This document shows positions 23,083-24,920 of a stretch of 24,920 bases of DNA, in pieces; the first letter of the stretch is position 1, and each line of letters starts with the position of its first letter. The DNA is from a virus. The stretch lies in the IMG/VR virus record IMGVR_UViG_3300032676_001168, positions 1-24,920 of that record; one strand, 5' to 3'. The notes beneath the pieces are model-generated. The model saw nothing but the letters and a program-made list of their open reading frames with translations, ran no database searches and had not been told where the DNA came from. The position numbers and the translations under genes were made by a program.

Positions 23083-23141
23083 CTTGGGAAATAAGTGTGG
23101 CCTTTGGGACCGAAATGACCTCAAAAAAACACAGAGTCAAT

Positions 23142-24740
23142 TCAATACGATTTCTTACGGTTTAAACTGCGCGGCTTGGTGCGGATGGGACCGGAGAGAT
23201 TCTTCGCGGCTTCGTCCATCATTTTTCGGGCAAGCTGCATACAGTTGATGATGGCGTACCGCCATGCGTCGGCGATGTGGTCTGCTCCGTTCGCCCTCGG
23301 TCCCTTGACCGGTTCCCCGGAGGAATATCCGGGCTCTCCCTTGAACGGGTATCGGTATTCCCCGGCGAGGGCGCGGTGCAGGCGCGGGCAGTGAAGGCGG
23401 TCGATGCGGTACTGGTAGCGTCCTGACGGGTCCTTCATCTCCATCAGCCGGTTTCCTATGGCGATGGTGGTGTGGAGGGACCTGACGTATGTCTGGTACT
23501 TAGGGAAGAATCCGTTCGCATTGAGGACCGGGATCGAGGCTCCCGTATCCTTCCTCGCCGCGCCAGCCGGGTCGCAGAAGTCGAGGACGCCGCTGCAAAT
23601 GCTCCTGTCTCCGACGAACGGGAACTGGGCCTCGGTTATCTCGATCACTGCGCGGCACTGACGCTCAACGTCGCTCTGCTCGTCGTAATATTCGTGCAGG
23701 TCCCACCAGTATTCGAACGGGACCTGCCTGCCCCCAAGGTCGAAATCCAGCTTGAAGTACGCGCTGAATGTGACGGCGTGGGTGGATCCAAAGTCCCAGC
23801 CGCGAATAAGGTAGGCACCCTTCGGGAATGGAAGATCGACGGCGCAGTGCTTGTCCGTCTTGTAGGCGAAATAGACGGGCTTCCCCTCGAAAAGGTCGGC
23901 GTATTCCCCAAGCAGATACCGCCTGTAGTGGGCGGGCTTGTCGGCATACTGCAACTCTAGGTTCTCGATGTAGCCCTTGGGCAGGTTCTGGCGGTTCTCA
24001 TGGGTGGGGATGTGCCAGAAAGCGTACCGGTCGGAGGAGGAATGCTTCTTCTCAAGGTCGGCGATCCAGTGGTCCGGGTCCGGGGGATTGGTGTCGAGGA
24101 TGATGCAGTAGTCGGGGATCTCGTCCCCGTAGGCGTCCTTCCACCTCAAACACCCCACCATCAGGTCAACGTCGCGCTCCTCCATCAGGTCGGCCTCGAC
24201 CAAGATGCCCATCGAGCACTCGTAGCCGCGCAACTGCCCCTCCGACTTCTGCTCGTCCTTCAGGCCGCGAAACTCGATGTAGCTGCAAAGCCGGTCCCCC
24301 TCGTTGTCGATCCAGCTTACGATCTGCTGCCGGGTGTGGTGGCCGGAAGCCATGAACTCGTTGTAGGCATCGACCGCCGCAGCGGACGGGATCCGGACGC
24401 GCAAGCCGCCGTTCCACTTACGGAACAGGCTCAACTCCTCGTCAATGGCGATCCGGTAGCCGTACCGGTCGTAGGTGTCATTGAAGGTCTTTACCGATGT
24501 GTCCTGATTGCTGACCTGAGTCTTCCTCACGCACAGCACCTTTGCCCCCGCGAAGTTTAAACAGTGCCTTATCGCCTCGACCGCGCACCCCGTGGTCTTT
24601 CCGCTCCCGCGCCCACCGATCAGAACCCGGATCAGCGCGGAGGAGTTGTGGAACTCGCGGATGGACTTTCCCGGCTTGTACCAATCCTTAGGGGTGTTTT
24701 CCCTGCGCGAGGCTAGGGGTTTAGTTAGGGTTGCGGGCAT
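23142..24740 (-). CDS. terL: Terminase large subunit
   Basis: This 532-aa protein is the packaging motor. The Walker A motif GGRGSGKT is at 42-49, the Walker B-like strand GILVEADLMEE at 178-188 and the coupling motif DTNPPDPDHW at 216-225. The RuvC-like nuclease carries RGWDFGST with Asp316, LDFCDPAG with Asp387 and Asp390, and NGADHIADAWRYA with Asp487 and Asp491. All expected residues are present. GGAG lies 8 nt before the ATG, and the first 20 nt overlap the end of the upstream gene. GTTTAAAC sites are at 23160 (S-L-N-R) and 24555 (C-L-N-F). Residues 35-66, including Walker A, are duplicated exactly at the right end of the window. Confidence 0.97.
   Translation of the reverse strand: MPATLTKPLASRRENTPKDWYKPGKSIREFHNSSALIRVLIGGRGSGKTTGCAVEAIRHCLNFAGAKVLCVRKTQVSNQDTSVKTFNDTYDRYGYRIAIDEELSLFRKWNGGLRVRIPSAAAVDAYNEFMASGHHTRQQIVSWIDNEGDRLCSYIEFRGLKDEQKSEGQLRGYECSMGILVEADLMEERDVDLMVGCLRWKDAYGDEIPDYCIILDTNPPDPDHWIADLEKKHSSSDRYAFWHIPTHENRQNLPKGYIENLELQYADKPAHYRRYLLGEYADLFEGKPVYFAYKTDKHCAVDLPFPKGAYLIRGWDFGSTHAVTFSAYFKLDFDLGGRQVPFEYWWDLHEYYDEQSDVERQCRAVIEITEAQFPFVGDRSICSGVLDFCDPAGAARKDTGASIPVLNANGFFPKYQTYVRSLHTTIAIGNRLMEMKDPSGRYQYRIDRLHCPRLHRALAGEYRYPFKGEPGYSSGEPVKGPRANGADHIADAWRYAIINCMQLARKMMDEAAKNLSGPIRTKPRSLNRKKSY
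24542..24640. repeat. 99-bp direct repeat, internal copy (within terL)
   Basis: This stretch is identical, base for base, to 24822-24920, the last 99 bases of the window (offset 280). It encodes the TerL segment A35-A66 with the Walker A loop and one GTTTAAAC. Confidence 0.95.
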
Positions 24741-24821
24741 CGGAAGTCTCCAGAGTCAACTGCTCGGATCCATCGCCCTCCTCGGGCAAGCCCTGCTCGA
24801 TCTTCTCGTTGATCTTCTCGA
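24721..24821 (-). CDS. C-terminal end of the gene upstream of terL (possible small terminase)
   Basis: A frame with stop TAA at 24723-24721 overlaps the terL start by 20 nt and encodes IEKINEKIEQGLPEEGDGSE followed by QLTLETSDARNPN. A helical, charged C-terminus placed directly before terL suits a small terminase subunit, but the rest is not in the window and no domain can be seen. The frame continues upstream into the terminal repeat, which would make a chimera with the terL Walker A region. I regard that join as probably artificial. Confidence 0.5.
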
Positions 24822-24920
24822 TTGCCCCCGCGAAGTTTAAACAGTGCCTTATCGCCTCGACCGCGCACCCCGTGGTCTTTCCGCTCCCGCGCCCACCGAT
24901 CAGAACCCGGATCAGCGCGG
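24822..24920. repeat. 99-bp direct repeat, terminal copy at window end
   Basis: This is an exact copy of 24542-24640 that stops at the last base of the window. A perfect repeat whose end coincides with the sequence end, and whose length is a common assembler word size, suggests a contig-end artefact rather than a genomic duplication. Confidence 0.9.

Larger units (their letters stand above)
297..24842. repeat. Dispersed GTTTAAAC palindrome family
   Basis: Exact copies start at 297, 3033, 4613, 5685, 10819, 13747, 15309, 15598, 16613, 18533, 19119, 19956, 21013, 22383, 23160 and 24555, plus 24835 in the terminal duplicate. One-mismatch forms (GTTTAAAT or its complement ATTTAAAC) start at 11142, 11280, 12821 and 13307, all in the fibre genes. 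I found no TTTAAA outside RTTTAAAY. Eleven sites fall in coding frame as x-Leu-Asn (TTA AAC), four as Phe-Lys, one forms a stop codon, and four lie between genes. Simple composition would predict about 0.1-0.2 copies. This is probably a protein-recognition site of unknown purpose. Confidence 0.9.

Noticed and set aside
22474-23124. Longer 216-aa start for the acidic protein
   Set aside because: It would require a TTG start directly after a T7 run. The ATG at 23082 begins with a more natural protein N-terminus.
24542-24920. Diversity-generating retroelement template/variable repeat pair
   Set aside because: The two copies are identical with no adenine-specific changes, no reverse transcriptase is in the window, and one copy lies in terL rather than in a receptor-binding gene.

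Overview
The window is most of the structural and lysis half of a tailed bacteriophage, best read as an uncultured podovirus-like Caudoviricetes member. It encodes a terminase large subunit, portal, scaffold, SU10-like major capsid protein, head-tail adaptors and a tail-collar protein, but no tape measure, sheath or tail-tube genes. Base composition is GC-rich, roughly 55-60% by eye. Lipobox and Sec-type leaders and Shine-Dalgarno sites before several structural genes suggest a Gram-negative host. The host cannot be named from the sequence. The right end looks like a contig end, because it repeats 99 internal bases exactly. The left end cuts through a glycosyltransferase gene.

Layout. (1) 1-2176, minus strand: a 616-aa fusion of a GH130-like beta-propeller with a class I methyltransferase, translationally coupled to a family 2 glycosyltransferase. 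(2) 2177-2235: a short divergent promoter region. (3) 2236-4783, plus strand: a recombination module with a putative annealing protein carrying an AT-hook, an iron-sulfur RecB-family nuclease and a tiny membrane protein. It is closed by a strong terminator at 4899-4932. (4) 24740 down to 4966, minus strand: a late cluster of about 20 kb. In order of transcription it holds the C-terminus of an unidentified gene in the small-terminase position, terL, an acidic protein, portal, a small protein, scaffold, a 206-bp regulatory gap, major capsid protein, two small proteins, a terminator, two paralogous adaptors, a collar protein, two paralogous tail proteins, four fibre-like proteins each with a signal peptide, two small proteins, a papain-like peptidase, a small membrane protein, a lipoprotein, a class 3 lipase and a membrane/coiled-coil protein. 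Most genes in this cluster abut or overlap by 1-17 nt (often ATGA or TGATG), which implies translational coupling.

The most striking signal is not a gene. The palindrome GTTTAAAC occurs at 16 distinct positions (17 with the terminal duplicate), plus four one-mismatch variants (GTTTAAAT or its complement). Well under one copy is expected by composition. Every TTTAAA I found sits in RTTTAAAY. Sites lie inside genes on both sides of the divergent promoter and cluster at gene starts. This looks like a genome-wide recognition site of unknown function, comparable in distribution to cyanobacterial HIP1 or mycobacteriophage stoperators.

The second unusual theme is envelope and glycan handling. Four consecutive adhesin or fibre-like proteins appear to be Sec-exported, next to a papain-like peptidase, a lipase and a lipoprotein, with the GH130-methyltransferase fusion and the glycosyltransferase at the other end of the window.
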